Positions 37,020-50,135 of a DNA stretch of 64,000 nt are shown here, piece by piece. Below the pieces are notes generated by a model, which was not told where the DNA came from, did no database searches, and saw only the letters and a program-made list of their open reading frames with translations. The stretch is from positions 34,157,501-34,221,500 of the forward strand of contig NC_080559.1 in the NCBI RefSeq assembly GCF_030253575.1, in the 5' to 3' direction. The position numbers and the translations under genes are program-made. This DNA comes from Rhododendron vialii. Taxonomy: Eukaryota > Streptophyta > Magnoliopsida > Ericales > Ericaceae. Within the stretch, counting starts at the first letter, position 1. Each line of letters begins with the position of its first letter.

Positions 37020-37943
37020 CGCTTCGCTACCTTTGGTTGATCATTCTTTGTTTTGTTATATGTGATGATATGTTTGTCACTTCGCATATATATATACACA
37101 CACCTTGTTTTGTTTTCCATTACAGACACGAACTCTAGGTATTGGTGTTTGAAATCAATCCATTTTGCACAGGTGCGCAAAAAAAGATGTCTTTGATTTC
37201 TCAAAAATATTAACACGATTGCAAAAACGATTAGTGTTTTTTGATTTCCAAGATATATTTTAAAAAGTTATTTCGCATATTTGAATTGGCAGGTTTTATT
37301 TTTGTTGTTATTTAAAATTTGATTTGACAATTCATGACCAGCACAAATCCTTTGATGCAATCTCAGTCTCAATATGATCCCCATGTTAACCCTAATATCT
37401 GCAATATCCAGAGTTTCAATTGAATAGAATTTTAATTTTCCTTGTGCCACTTTTTCCCCCCTATTCTTTTTATGTTCGCTTGTTTAAATTTTCTTTGCTT
37501 TCATCTCATACGGTATCTAAATATAAATTAAGTTTGATGGCAACGAAAAGTATTTTCCAATTTTCCCTATTCACATAACATGAATTCATCGTTTTGACAA
37601 AACCAACGACGTCCACACCCCCAACTTAATCAGTGTAACTTGTTTCAATGGTTAATAAAATTTTATTTTGCCGATAAAAAACGTCCACACGCCCAACCAC
37701 CAACAAAAACTCTGCCTTCACTCGTGCTCACTTAAGCTAGAGTGGTTCTGGCCCCCACCAAAGTGATACTGATTGTCATATATTATGGGACCAGTATGTA
37801 CATATTTGATGCTTTTTCTTCAATAATTTTTTTTTTTTTCCCTATTTCCAGTTGGAAAGGAACCAATTAGCTACAGACCTACAGTAGTATGTGGAAACTT
37901 GTTTGAGAGAATTCGGACGAAACCTGGGGAAGCAAAGAAAGAA

Positions 37944-38038
37944 CGGAAGCGATGTTGGTGGGGTTCAATCTGAAGACGGATTTACGCAAGTGATGGTAAA
38001 AGACGATCTCAGATTGAGCCGCGCCAATATCACTTTCG
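37944..38038 (+). ncRNA. MIR171: MIR171 microRNA precursor
   Basis: Produces miR171, which guides cleavage of GRAS-family SCL6/HAM mRNAs that control meristem and branching. The mature 21-mer is on the 3' arm at 38011-38031 (AGATTGAGCCGCGCCAATAT plus C); the register shifted by 3 (38014-38034) matches the other common miR171 isoform. The 5' arm, GATGTTGGTGGGGTTCAATC at 37951-37970, is the passenger strand. I paired 37944-37973 with 38009-38038: 30 positions with two mismatches (37961/38021 and 37950/38032) and four G-U pairs, closing on a loop of about 35 nt. That is a typical plant precursor. An ORF of 68 codons over this site is incidental. Confidence 0.93.
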
Positions 38039-38599
38039 ACATGGGTTTTGATTGCTTTCCCCCATCATCTTCAGTCTCTTCGCTGTTATTAATTTGATAA
38101 GGCCAATGCCTGATAAATCTCCTTAGACGTGATCAAAAGAGCCTTCATAATGTTACCTTTGTGGCAAAAGAGAAACATGTTAGTTTGTTCTTCAGACTCA
38201 GGTACGCTGGGCACAATTCTATTTCGATACTATACTATATGAGTACCTTTTTGTATGTCTTGCATGCATAAGCTTGTTCTTGCCATAAGACAATTGAGCA
38301 TGCTTTGTTTTTTGGATATAAACGGGTGTCGAGTACAGTTTGCATGGCTGCGTGCACTCTCAAATGATCCCGGAACTCTCCTACCGGCTACCGGGCGTTG
38401 AGTTCAGTAATTGTTGCTCTTTCTCTCCTACCATTAGACTGCTCTTCATGTTTTACGGTGCATATATATGTCACTCATGTTTGCGAAAAAAATCGTATTT
38501 TCTTTTACAGTATCTTTTTTTTACAGGTTTCGATTGCTCAATTCCGGTCTCAAGCTACAAAGTCTTGGTATGTTTGGAGATGCACCAGTCACCAAGTGT

Positions 38600-40140
38600 G
38601 TGAATTTTTTAGAGCTTAACCAATGCAACATGAGGTAGGGAGACGAGCTTAATCAAAATACGAATTTTGTTTGGATTATATATATTACATACTTTTGTTT
38701 TTTGAATTATAGGTGACGTATTATAAAAGAATGACATGTCTCGTAAAGCGGAAAATAACTACATGAAACATAATAACCTTAGCAGAAAGTGTAAAATTAA
38801 TTATACATAATAATGGTTACTTACAAGCTTTATGGTTCATGTGTTACACTTTTCTTACGGTTTGATTTGTTAGGTATGCTTGGATTCATTCGTTACAAAA
38901 TTTTGAGGTAACTTTTTTACGTATTAATTGTTCTACCTATTTATGAATTGGTGTGTACGGGCATACATTTTTTTTGATAGGCAAAATTTTTGTTAGAAAC
39001 GGGGAGAGGGGAAAGAGAAATCCAACAAAAAGTTGAACAATACATCACATGGGCCTAAAGGCCCGAAACCCAACCTCTAAGGTCTAACATTAGAAATTAC
39101 TCCCGTTTTAGCTGGTTACAAATGTAATAGTGCTAGTTACAAGTTATTTCGTTTAGTTACAAAAATTGGCCGTCAAAACGTGAATGATAAGCTTTGCATT
39201 TCCATAGTACTAAGTTTTTTAAGGAATTGATTTTCGCTTTCCTTTTCTTACCGTCCACACTCTTTTTTCCTGTCTTCATTCATGTGAATTTACTACATTA
39301 TCCTTTGATGTGTGGAAAAACTGAATTAATGAGGGTAAAACGGTAATTTCATGTAAATAAAAGAAAATAGTGCGAATGGTAAAAAGGGAGTATAAAAATC
39401 ACTTCCATTTTTTTATACTCCTAATTTCTTGTTACTAGCTAGTTTTTTTTTGTCAATCGATAGAATACTTCATTTTACATCAGATATGAAGTACAGAGTA
39501 ACAGAATACAAACTCGGGATACTACATCAATTGTAAGAGTCCCCGAGATAACCAAATCCAACAACTCAACTAATATAAGAAATAAGCCTATTATAAGATA
39601 GAAATTAGTTGTTACTCACTGATTAACAACTTATTTTCATTAAGGGGCCAGGTACACTACAAACTTCATGTACCCAAGTGTTCATAAGCCCAGTTACTCT
39701 TATGTAGTTCAGCTTATCTCCACGCTATGCAAGTAGTGGTGGTTCCAAAAGGAGTTGCAAATCGGGTCTTAGCCGTCCATCTCGATAATTGATAGTCCAG
39801 GTTTGCAAAAGATTAGTTGTACGTCCATCTCAATAATTGATGGTCCGGATTTGCAAGAGATTCTTATCGATAAGATTCTTTTTCTCCTTCGGGAAAGAAT
39901 TCGTCAGCAAATCTGAACCAACAAAACAATCTTTTTTTGACTAATTAGTTGCATAGACCGCCTGCACAGAAGCCGTGTACTTTTCTTTCTTTTTTTACTC
40001 TGACTTCCTGGTGATTGGTGAGATTGGTCTCCGATCAAGTGACACTTTGTATGTATCTGAAGTCATTTGCGGAGGAAACAAAAATGGCATGGTGGTCGTG
40101 ACTGCTGAATGAGCATTTTCTAGACCTATGTCTGTCATGA
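38600..40140. other. Gene-free stretch with repeat fragments
   Basis: No gene. About 38645-38800 resembles the MITE family at 40672-40797 (ATGACATGTCTCGTAAA). About 38966-39110 and 39440-39610 look like antisense 3' ends of retroelements starting with T runs. About 39220-39405 resembles the TIR element at 53698-53893. Confidence 0.4.
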
Positions 40141-40141
40141 G

Positions 40142-40387
40142 AAGTTCCAATAGTCCCAAGACTCCTAACTCCAAGGGGTTTGGCCAAATAGACATGAAAA
40201 ACAAATACGTGTTTGTTCTTTGTAAGGTCATATGTTCGAATTCCGCGGAAGACAAATATTCCAAACTTTGGGGCCACTACAAGGTTTGTCCAATCATTAA
40301 CTTCAAAGATCCGGAATAAGTTGGGGTACGTGTAAACTGACCCAAACATCCGGTCGCAAAAAAAAAAAAAAAAAGTTCCAATAGTCC
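40142..40387 (+). mobile_element. SINE with poly(A) and 15-bp target duplication
   Basis: The element (40157-40372) is flanked by AAGTTCCAATAGTCC (40142-40156 and 40373-40387). It contains a B-box-like GTTCGAATTCC (about 40232), the family-specific ATTAACTTCAAAGATCCGGA, and ends in a run of about 17 A. Size, internal promoter box, poly(A) and target duplication are those of a tRNA-derived SINE. Relatives lie at 43628-43746 and 44273-44414. Confidence 0.88.
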
Positions 40388-40671
40388 TGGGCAAATCTAT
40401 TCTGAGAGTTGATTAGTCTTATTTTCTCTAATATAATATAGAAAAGCTAGTCTAGATTCTTGCTCAAATTTGACATCAACGTTTTGAAAGATGTTTGACA
40501 TCTATATGCTCTAATAAAGATGGTGAACCGTCCACACTTATTAAGTTGGTGGAGCACATATTCCTTCACATCTTTGATAGTACATCACATATATGCCCAT
40601 TCTGATCATAATAGCAGCTCGATCCGGCGAAATTCTATACTCCAGTAGATTTTACTGGAAAAGCCCCCCTT

Positions 40672-40797
40672 CCCCGTTCCGCTAAGGGAGTACTTATTTT
40701 TCTTATTAAAGGTGACGTATTATGAGATAATGATTTGTCTCATAAAACAAAAAATAATAAGTACTTCAAAAATAAGAAGCTTAGCGGAACATGGCAA
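40672..40797. mobile_element. Foldback MITE
   Basis: GTTCCGCTAAG occurs near both ends in inverted orientation, followed by complementary AGTACTTATTTTT words; the centre has GATAATGATTTGTCTCATAA. Related, less complete copies are at about 31800-31945 and 38645-38800. Confidence 0.6.
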
Positions 40798-41146
40798 GAT
40801 TTAGAGAACCATGACAATTGACAACAGTCCTATAAAACTAAATTACAGAAGGAAGTAAGATGCAATACCAGAAACAGGACAAGGAAGCTTCAAGTAACAA
40901 TATTGAAAACGCAAGGCTAATCTAATTACAATGGCATACCTCAATCAGAAACAAGCAAGCTGCAAAGAAACAATCCACATCCAATGGTTAGAACTCAATT
41001 CTACCTTTAAGAATTTGCAGAATTTGCAGGAAGGAATTTCCCTTACAATGTCTCACGACCCTGTCGAATCTCAAAACACCCGAAAATCATTATCGCAAAC
41101 TTGTACTATAGGATTCGCATGATAACCCATTTCCATCACCTACCCT

Positions 41147-44100
41147 TTATTTACAATGCTGCCTACTAGCATTCACTGGAGAATCTCGAATGCTCCTTGA
41201 TTGGTTGAGACTAACCTGGCGGGATCCATCGGGTTTCTTCTTCCGCCTTCCCGGTTGAGATAACCGAGCGTGGTGAGACAATATTGCCAAATCGTTGAGA
41301 TCTTGCAATGGAGAGAGAACCTTCACAACTTCGTCCATTGAAGGGCGGGACTTTGGATCCCGGCTGAGGCAGTTGTAGGATAGCTGAGAAACTTTCTGCA
41401 CCCCTTTAAGGGAGTAATTCAGCTCCAAGCGTGGATCCACTAGTTGGTAAACCTTTCGCTTGTCGGCTAAGTATGGCCGGGCCCAGGCAACGAGATTTTG
41501 TTCCCCGCTCGGTCGTTTCTTGTCCATCGATCTCCTGCCTGTTAAAATCTCAAGAAGTACCACGCCGAAGCTAAAAACATCACTCTTAGAAGTCAAGTGT
41601 CCTACGAGGGAAAAAGGAAGCCAAAATGTACCAGTTGTTAGAGCTCATACTTATTAAGAGACTAACTCGGGATCTAAGCCAAAGGTAGAAGGAATAAGTC
41701 CTCAAGCATTCAAATGGGACACTACGAAGTTTTAGTTGTAAAAGGAACTATAAGTATTCCTCGTACAGTTTATCGTCTATCATAAGGAGAAAATTGTATG
41801 CCCAGTAATGGGAGCCAATGGGAGTCTGAGAGCAGTCAATTGGATACAGAGCATTTGACACACTTTGCATAACATGCCTGCATTCAGGCTCTGATCAGGC
41901 TAATAGGCCTAGTTGTAACCACTGAGATGAGTCCTACATCTCCATATCAACGAATGATTTTTCCCCTAGTCAATCCTTATCACATTTTTGCTTATAGCCA
42001 AAATCATGTTTCAATGTAACACAAGTTCTCATCAAAAGATATCATACAGGAATCATCTTAGCTCAAACTAATGGATAGGTATGGCTTTATACCTGTCATT
42101 ACATATTCTGGAGCAGCATAGCCATATGTTCCTACAACCCTAGTAGAAACGTGGGTTTTGTCTCCCTGAGGCCCGGCCTTCGCCAGACCAAAGTCTGAAA
42201 GCTTTGCATTGTATTCCTGTGGAGAAAATTCCTTTTCAATATTCATTTGGGTCAAGTACAAGTCTTCATACTATAGAATCACTTATCAATCTTGAAAAAC
42301 ATACCGAATCAAGCAAAATGTTAGATGTCTTGAAATCCCTATAAATGACAGGTTTAGGGCCTCTATGGAGGAATGCCAAGCCTTTGGCTGCACCTAATGC
42401 AATCTTAATCCTGTTGGACCAGGGCAGAGGTATAGTCCCTTCAACAATTTCAGCAAAGATCAGTATCTGTTCAATAAACTAAGGAAAGTTGCATCTGTCA
42501 AAAAGGCTCAAGTAAAACTACATGCACAAAACAAGATAGTTTCCCTTCATTTCCTGATCTTCTGTCCTCTAATAGAAAAGGTTATCACTTAGCCTGCGTA
42601 TAACAGTATCCAAGCAAGATGATGGTGGAGAAAAAATCAAGTAAAATCCACACTCACTTCTGAAAAGATGATTTTCAAGGCTTCCACGTGTCATAAACTC
42701 ATATACAAGCAGCCGTTGATCATCTTCGATGCAGTATCCAATAAGTTTAACAAGATTAGGATGGTGAAGCTTTCCAAGGAAGTCTACTTCAGCCTGCGTT
42801 TCATGAAAGATTTCAAATTCGTTACTTTCACCATTTTTATACATGTCATCCTCAATGTCTATTTTAGCATCAATCTACTAACCCAAACAGGATAATCTAC
42901 TAACCACCCATTCTCTGTGGCCCTGAAGACCGTCTGGCTTTAAGCTCTTGACCGCAACTGTAATTCCTGATCCAGGTTTTGCTGGGGCAGTCCCGTTTTC
43001 CTCTATCCACCCTTTGAATACATAACCAAAACCACCCTCTCCCAGAATACTGTCTGGTCTGAAGTTTCCAGTTGCAGATTTTAGCTCCTGAAAATTGAAC
43101 TCGAGCAACTGTCTAGGGGCCTTGGTTTCTAATGGGAGTGCATCAGGGGGATTATCAGAAGAGGTTTGAACTTCATTGGGAGCACACATCTCTCTGTTGC
43201 TAGCATTTAGGTACCTTGTCTCAGCAGCTGGATTTAAGAAACTGAGTGTTATGAATCTCAAACTTTCTGAGAGTAACAATAAACTGACAAGTAATGTCGA
43301 AGAACTCGAAAAACAAACTCCATTGGAGTGAGACATAAAAAGACATACAAAACTCGAAAAAACAGCAGTAATGAAACTTTGATATTCGATACTAGAACCA
43401 TTTTAGAATAATATGCTAAACAACTCAAGAGGGTGAGAAAAATTATTAAGGCTTCTTGGTTGTTTAACATTAGTCAAAGTCTCAAACTGATTTGATGGTT
43501 GTTGCATTTTTTTCAAGAAACCATTGAGACTATATGCTGAATCATACAACTTGAAAGAGTTGGGGGAAAACATAAAAATAGTAACTACAGATGATTTTTT
43601 CCCCCCTAAATTCTTATGAGTGATATACTCTGGTTGCCCACATTGGCCAGACATTCCAAATCTTGGGACCACTAGGGGTTTGCCCGGTCGTTAACTTCAG
43701 GACTCCGGAATTAGTCGAGGCACAAGTTGCCCGGACATTATACATATATATGTATACGGTTGATCCAATTGCCCGTAATATGAGAAAGCGAGCTACAAGA
43801 TCTTATTCAAAGAACTTTGTGAAAATTTTGGTTGTGGCAATTTTGTTGAACAGGTAGAACAAGAGAAACTGTAAGCTCCTGCCTCCTAGTGGCTAGAACC
43901 CATATGGCCAATCTGGGTGCATGGAGTAATCAGGAATTCCATTCTGAGACCCTTTTTCCGCGTATCTTGTTCACTACAGCTTCCAAATCTCAAAAAAAAA
44001 AAAAAAAAAAAATGAAAATGAATAAAAAAGATCAAAATTCTGCTTGAAAAAGTTCTGGAACAATTTTAATTTTCAAATCCCAAGAAAAAGGTGGGATCCA

Positions 44101-44802
44101 GTATTAGAACCACATCAGAAATAGACGGAAAGAGACCAGAATATAAAGATGCAACCTAATCAAAGTTTCACAGAATCCGCAGAGGTTAGCACAGTAAGTG
44201 AAAGCAGAGGATATCAAAGTATGGAGGAGGCATGGGGAGAGAGATCAGAGAGGAAACACAACAAGAACAGATAAGGTCGCATGTTCGAGTTCCAAAGAGG
44301 CCAAACATTCCCAACATTAGGGCCACGGGATCGTTTGCCCAATCGTTAACTTCGGCTCCGGAATTAGTCGAGGCGCGCGCAAATTGGCCCGGACATCCAG
44401 TCATTAAGAAAAATACAAGAACAGATCAGTACAATACTGCTAAGCTAGAAACAGATTGTACCCAATTTATATACACAAAGAACTTTCGATACAAAAATTT
44501 GGATCAATAGTTGGTGAGCATAACACAACCAGCAAAAATACCCATTACGAAAAAATCGATAAAAACGACAGAAATCAAACAATCAGACCAACACCAATAA
44601 AATTGTGCACATATGGTTATACAAATCCACAAAAAGTACAGATTTTTATGTATATATATAATAAATAGATACCTGCATCATAAACAAGACTGGTTCTAGG
44701 GATAGAGTTGGCGGAGTTGGAAGCAGAGGAGGGCTTGCAGCCAGCACCCTTAATACTTACACTGCGCCTGAGAACTGCCCAACACCCACACTTTCTCTCC
44801 AT
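41147..44802 (-). CDS. Receptor-like cytoplasmic kinase, subfamily VII (PBL type)
   Basis: Serine/threonine kinase expected to act below cell-surface receptors at the plasma membrane. Six minus-strand exons: 44673-44802, 42905-43227, 42658-42793, 42305-42438, 42093-42216, 41147-41601 (1302 nt, 433 aa), all GT-AG and in phase. Kinase landmarks: GEGGFG at 106-111, VAVK with K137, YRDF with R230-D231, DFG at 249-251 and APE at 276-278, so it is an intact RD kinase. [22 protein letters not shown] and NHLFRR are typical of RLCK-VII proteins near PBL34-36/PIX7. The N-terminus is MERKCGCW: no Gly2 for myristoylation, but Cys5, Cys7 and Cys22 could be palmitoylated. The C-terminal tail is basic ([11 protein letters not shown]). 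A three-codon upstream ORF lies at 44828-44839. Intron 1 carries two SINE copies. The start is the first ATG in frame; the frame upstream ends at a TTG-led segment without homology. Confidence 0.93.
43628..43746 (+). mobile_element. SINE fragment in kinase intron 1
   Basis: GGGGTTTGCCCGGTCGTTAA, CCGGAATTAGTCGAGGC and TTGCCCGGACATTA match the SINE at 44273-44414 with scattered changes. The 5' head and poly(A) are missing or degraded. Confidence 0.6.
44261..44426 (+). mobile_element. 5'-truncated SINE with 12-bp target duplication in kinase intron 1
   Basis: The element (44273-44414) is flanked by ACAAGAACAGAT (44261-44272 and 44415-44426). It starts at the B-box region (GTCGCATGTTCGAGTTCC) and ends CCGGACATCCAGTCATTAAG with a short A-rich tail. 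It lies on the antisense strand of the kinase intron, 250 bp from exon 1. Confidence 0.85.
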
Positions 44803-45090
44803 TTTGGAGGATCTCAAAACCTGCTGCTCAGCCTTTCATGGGTTGTTATTAACTATAATTCTAACTAGTACTTGGGATGAGACGATGAGAGAGGAGGAGA
44901 ATGGATTGAGCATGCTTGTGAGGAAAAAGGGAGGGAGAAAAGGGGGCAAAGGCCTGCAGAGGGGAGAGAGAGAGAAGGAATTGTTTGGTGGTTGCTGTGG
45001 GAGATTGAAGGCATCATCATCACCATCATCGCAGTGTGTACAAAAAGAACTTTTATCCCACCACCTTTTCTGTGGGAAAATGCCAATGGG

Positions 45091-45109
45091 CTCTCTCTCT
45101 CTCTCTCTC
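45091..45109. repeat. CT tract upstream of the kinase start
   Basis: About nine CT units (GA on the coding strand), 290 bp before the kinase start codon, in its promoter or leader. Confidence 0.75.
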
Positions 45110-46247
45110 CACCCAAAAAGTTCTGTTACTAGTAGATTGTAAAAATACAAAAAAGATTGTAATTTCTTTCTTTTGATAACAAAAAAGATTGTAATTAAGC
45201 GTCCGAAAGGGCAGTTTTGAAGTTTTTTCCTCCAACTTTAGGTAATTCTTTATTCCGTTAAAAAAAAGAGGTAATTCTTTATTGTTAAAGCCTAATTTTT
45301 TCTACAAAATACTCCTATGAAAAATCTCTAAAAGTAGATTACATAGAAATGTTTTTGGTAGGAATTAGCTGCACAAAACACTTTCACAAATTTGTTTGGT
45401 TGACAAATGCCGAAACGCGTTTCATGGAATATTTTTAGAGAGAAAAACTTACTTTTCAAAAATAGGTGAAAAACCATTTCTTGCTAAAAGTTAAATAACT
45501 TAATTTTCACGGAAACCTAGAAATCAAAGAGAAAAGTGTCTTATCGCCCTTGTGTTTTTTAGCGGATACTAACCATTTTAAATGCTTTAAGTACAATTTC
45601 AATGAGATATTTGAAGAATAAACATATTTTCTTGTCAATAAGAAAGCAAAACAAATGGCCATGATTCCCTTTGTTTCCAGAAGGTTTCTAGCTAGCTAGC
45701 CTTGCTTTTTGGTAAACAGTACCCCTAAAATGAATAACTAAAATGAATAAAGGAATAAGCACCCATGTTAATTTTTTCCAAAATAGGGAGAGATTCTTGC
45801 TTCTTTTTCTTCTTTTTGTTGTAGGTTCATATTTCTTTGTTCGGTTTTTCTATTGTCAGCCCTCTGGGCTGATGATAAATATATTAAAAGACAAGAAAAA
45901 CACATATTTTTGTATATTTTTTACACCATTTAATACACATTCACACACTTATTATTGTTAGCCAATTGGGTTGATTTTAGAATTTTCCTTCTTTGTTTGC
46001 TATAAATGGTTTGTGCGCTTGTTAAGGACTTGAATTTTCAATGCGCGCTTGTTAAGGACTTGAGTTTTCAATGCGCGCGCGCCTGAGGTTGGAAGATCTT
46101 TCTTTTTATGCCATTCATTTTCAAAAAATGGTTGGATCACATATGCTCACATTTAGATACAAACATATATATATATATATATGAGCCACGTAAGATATAT
46201 GTGAAATTCCACAAGATGATGTGCGCCACTCATACACATCAAACGTT

Positions 46248-46252
<5 letters not shown>

Positions 46253-46321
<69 letters not shown>
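46253..46321. repeat. Compound TA/GA microsatellite
   Basis: About 19 TA units run directly into about 15 GA units. Confidence 0.9.
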
Positions 46322-46324
<3 letters not shown>

Positions 46325-47660
46325 CTAACATGACTATGTTTGAATAAGTATTCATACATTTATGTTGAGAGCATTATTATAATGCTTTTACTCGATGAGG
46401 AACAACATATTGAACGACCGAAGGTATCTTGTGGCTTTGTGTTATTAATAATACTCCGTAATTATTATAGTGTGGTCAAAACTAGCATAAAGATAGTCAA
46501 GGGGCATATTTGAGTGCAATCCCATCAACCCGTCTCTCTCTCTCTCTCTCTCTCTCAAGATGGCAAATTTTATTAGCAATAGGGAGGGAGGGTATATGCC
46601 TACGGAAAATTATATGCATATTATTATAGTTACTTGGAATTTATGGTTCTGTATTTTGTATCATTAGTAAATTGAATAACTTAAGATTCATTCTTGGTTT
46701 TTAAATAGTCGTTGAACAAAATAAACGCAAATAATTCCTTTTCATGGAATCCACAAATATAAGTTATATAACTACCCGACAATATCCTACTGTATTATTT
46801 ACAAATGAATATGCTTGATATTTATTTTAAATAGTATGCATTTTACGACCGAAATTTTCCAAAAATAAGGCCATGTTTATATGCAGTATCTCAATTTTGT
46901 TGTATCATTTGCCATTCTTTCAGGGACATTATCAGGAGACAGTTTCAGTTCTCGAATTCTTCAATTTAGTTGACCTCTCGATCTTGATAGGGAGTGTACA
47001 ATGCTGACCTAACTATAATAGTCTCACTTTGTTTTTCAACATGGTGAGAAACTTTCATTGATAAAAAAGAACGAATACCAAAATCTCACAAACCCAAAGT
47101 TGCCAAAGTTTATGCAACTACATTCGCCGATCTACGAATAAAAAGAAAATCATAAATCCCAACCAATCAACTTCACAGCAAATATCTTCGATCCGTAGTT
47201 CTATACCACTCACTGATGGTAAGTCAATCTAACCTATCCGATCAAACCACTAGCCCTTTGCCTTGCTTCATCAAAAGACCATCACTACCACCTTTATCGT
47301 AACCTGAAACGACATCTCGATGATAAATGAAAAGCCAAGAGAAATAGAAAAAACACTGAAACAAATATGAAAATGCACTGAAACAAATATGACATGTTGA
47401 ATTTTCTTGATAGGCTTTTAAAGAGGTCAAATCTTTTGTACCGAAAAAATATTTGTATTTTTGTTCCCATGTAATTTCAATAACTTTCAGGCATTATGGT
47501 ACAGGTAACCTGAGGTGATTTTTAAAAGGAGAAGAAAGGAGGACAAGGTGTGGGTGGAGGGAGGGAGATCTTGGTGAGGAGTCATTTCATCAACAACCAA
47601 TAACTAGTAAAATGTGATATTTTATGATGCTTTGTGCCAAGAAAAGCATTGAGAGAGACT

Positions 47661-48031
47661 TAGAGCATCTGTATTCGTCTTTTTAAATTTTGGACTAAAT
47701 TACACATTAAAAACTCACTTTATTAGTTTAGCTACTTACTTTTAAAATACCTACTGTATCAGATTATTTATTCTCACTCTCTACTCAATTAAATATTCAT
47801 ACTTTTATATTTTCTTTATTTATTCTCATATTTTTCTACTCAATTAATAATTAAAAGGGTGAATAGTGACTCTTTAAAACAAAAGAGTCGTTGTAGCAAA
47901 ATTATTTATTTTGCAAAGTAAAGAAGAAAGAAGAGAGGTTGGTGCATGGCATTTTTTTTGTCTATTTTCTCATTTTTGCTCTTTACTTTAGTTCAAAGAG
48001 TTGTTTAAAGAGTTACGTGCGGATGCTCTTG
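47661..48031. mobile_element. MITE with AGAGCATC termini
   Basis: AGAGCATCTGTATTCG on the left and GTGCGGATGCTCT on the right form short inverted ends around an AT-rich interior with several ACTCTTT/AAAGAGT words. Similar ends occur at about 50981 and 54335. I could not define a target duplication. Confidence 0.5.
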
Positions 48032-49044
48032 GAGAGATCCGTATTCTCTCTCTTTCTCTTTCTTTAAAATGAAACTGATCTTTGCAACTTGACATGGTAT
48101 GTGTTAGAAAAGGAGCGATCCCCATTTGCCCCCACCAATCATGTTGGGTCCTACCAGTGAGAGGACAATTAGTAGTGTAAAGCCCACTCAAGTCATCATA
48201 TGGGCAAACAAGATAATAATCCTATATATGTATGGAGGCATAAATAAATCCACCACACCGTTTAATTGGTTGAGGGGTAATCTTTAATGCTACAGAGGCA
48301 CACGGACACTGGAGACACACAAACTCGGCAAAAAGACAGTGTTCAAAACGAACCGATGCACGTGGTCCCACACGGTAGATATAGGTCCCGTACACATTGA
48401 ATGTTTCGGATTGTACACTTTTGTTTGTGTTCGTAGCCTTCATATGTATGACAATTGTATGCATCTATACATATTTATTGGACACGTATATAGAGAGAAA
48501 GAACAGAGTGTATAGTGATTCATGTATGTGTATTGGGCTTTGGTCTATACAGATGATTATGATTTATGACCACCATATATTCGTTCAATTGATGATATAA
48601 TTGTTTGGAACCAATTTCTCTCTAGTTTTGAAAAAGTGATTGGACAATCTAGTTATTGATTAGTTTCTTTTTAGTTGAAAAAAAAAGATTGGACAATCCA
48701 GTTGTCGCAATTAATGCAAATCCATCCCCGGTTTTACTATGATGATTCGGATCGTTCTCCTAGCATACTTTGATGATCAAATTATTTATAGTAAAAATCA
48801 AGGTAATTGAACATTAATGCCTACGTGATCTGATCCCATTCATCTTACAGAACATGAAACTGAGTCTCGAACTCATAAATACCAAACTTTCATTTCCTAA
48901 TCTTTTGTGCAAGCAACAGATTAACGTGAACTCGTCAAAAGTGAGTCTCTAGAGAACTCGCAACGGGAAAAATGAATGATTCAATTTCGTTCTGGTAATT
49001 CAAGGTGAATTGACCTGTGTAACATGTTTTCTTTATTCCTTTGG

Positions 49045-49200
49045 CGATATAGGGTGTCTCAGGCCAATTTACGCTCACCTCGAACTTAATTCCTATAACC
49101 CCTCCCAAAGCCATTACACACGTCGATGCATGAGGTGAGGTGACTCCAAAAATTACTGCCAATGAGAATCAAACCCGAGGAATTAGAAGAGAAGAAACCC
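49045..49200 (-). mobile_element. SINE-like element, family A, copy 3
   Basis: In minus orientation it carries GATTCTCATTGGCAGTAATT and an end like CGTAAATTGGCCTGAGACAC, matching the copies at 667-857 and 62080-62252. No poly(A) is left. Confidence 0.55.
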
Positions 49201-50135
49201 CTACATAAGCTTGAGGCCAAAATCACCGGGCCAAACCGTGGGTGTGCGAGACATGCGTCCATGTTACCATATCATCATTTTGCCTTAGAAGTTAGAAGTA
49301 GTATTATTATTATATCTCGTGAAAATCCCTTTGGTGGATTGGTATCCCCTGAGAATATTTGATTGTTGAAAAAAGCCGCTTTTCTTGACTAATTGCCGCC
49401 GTAGTGTCCGACTCTAAACTCCGCTGAAGTTTGGCAAACAACAAAAGGAGAAACCCCACCCCCCGAAAAAAAAAAAAAAGGGTCTCTTTTTTCGAACAAA
49501 AACATCTCAGTTTTTTAGAGGTTGGCAAGAATTGAAACCGTCACTTGTGTGGACGCAAGTTCTCTTTCGTTACGGTACGAGGAAGGAGAAGAGGCAAAAG
49601 AAATAAAGATTCAACAAATAAGTTTCATGAAACCGTAACAAGTATAGAAGAAAGTTGTCAACAAAATAGCCAGTTAGCTCGATTACTATATGCAATAAAA
49701 TCATCTAAAGTGTCCAGAAAGTTTCTTAATTGGTAGAAATCCGTTTATGCGTATATTGACTAATTTCATTTTCAATCCCATCAAAAGCAAGCCACACTCA
49801 TGAATGTTAAAGGAATTCCGAAGAATAACGTTCATCTACTTCTATTGCGGGATGTACTTAGGAACTCCACGATAAGAAACATAGGCACGTAAAAACTATT
49901 CTCAACTTTTAAAATTATTCCACTTTTAGACAAACAAAGCCAAGCATTTTAAGACATCTCGAAATGAATAACGTAGTTAGCAACCAAAATGGGATAGGAG
50001 CATTATTGTTGGTCAAACCCATCTAGTTCTATAGGCTTTATAGATTCAAGGACCACTGGGGTTAAGGCCATTGGATTGGGCCTGACTTTGCCTCAGTGGC
50101 TCGTCCAAATCCATCACAAGTAACCAACGAGGGGT

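Larger units (their letters stand above)
45150..49044. other. Gene-free stretch
   Basis: No gene. It holds TA and GA microsatellites (46253-46321), a CT tract (46533-46556), an antisense retroelement-tail-like segment (about 47035-47230) and an element bounded by AGAGCATC...GATGCTCT (about 47661-48031). Confidence 0.5.

Noticed and set aside
37891..38097. 68-codon ORF
   Set aside because: It spans the MIR171 stem; its translation reads the microRNA arms and has no homology.
40458..40480. miR828-like word TCTTGCTCAAAT
   Set aside because: Only the first 12 bases match and no foldback partner is visible.
44803..44817. Upstream extension of kinase exon 1 to 44817
   Set aside because: The codon there is TTG, not ATG; the first in-frame ATG is at 44802.
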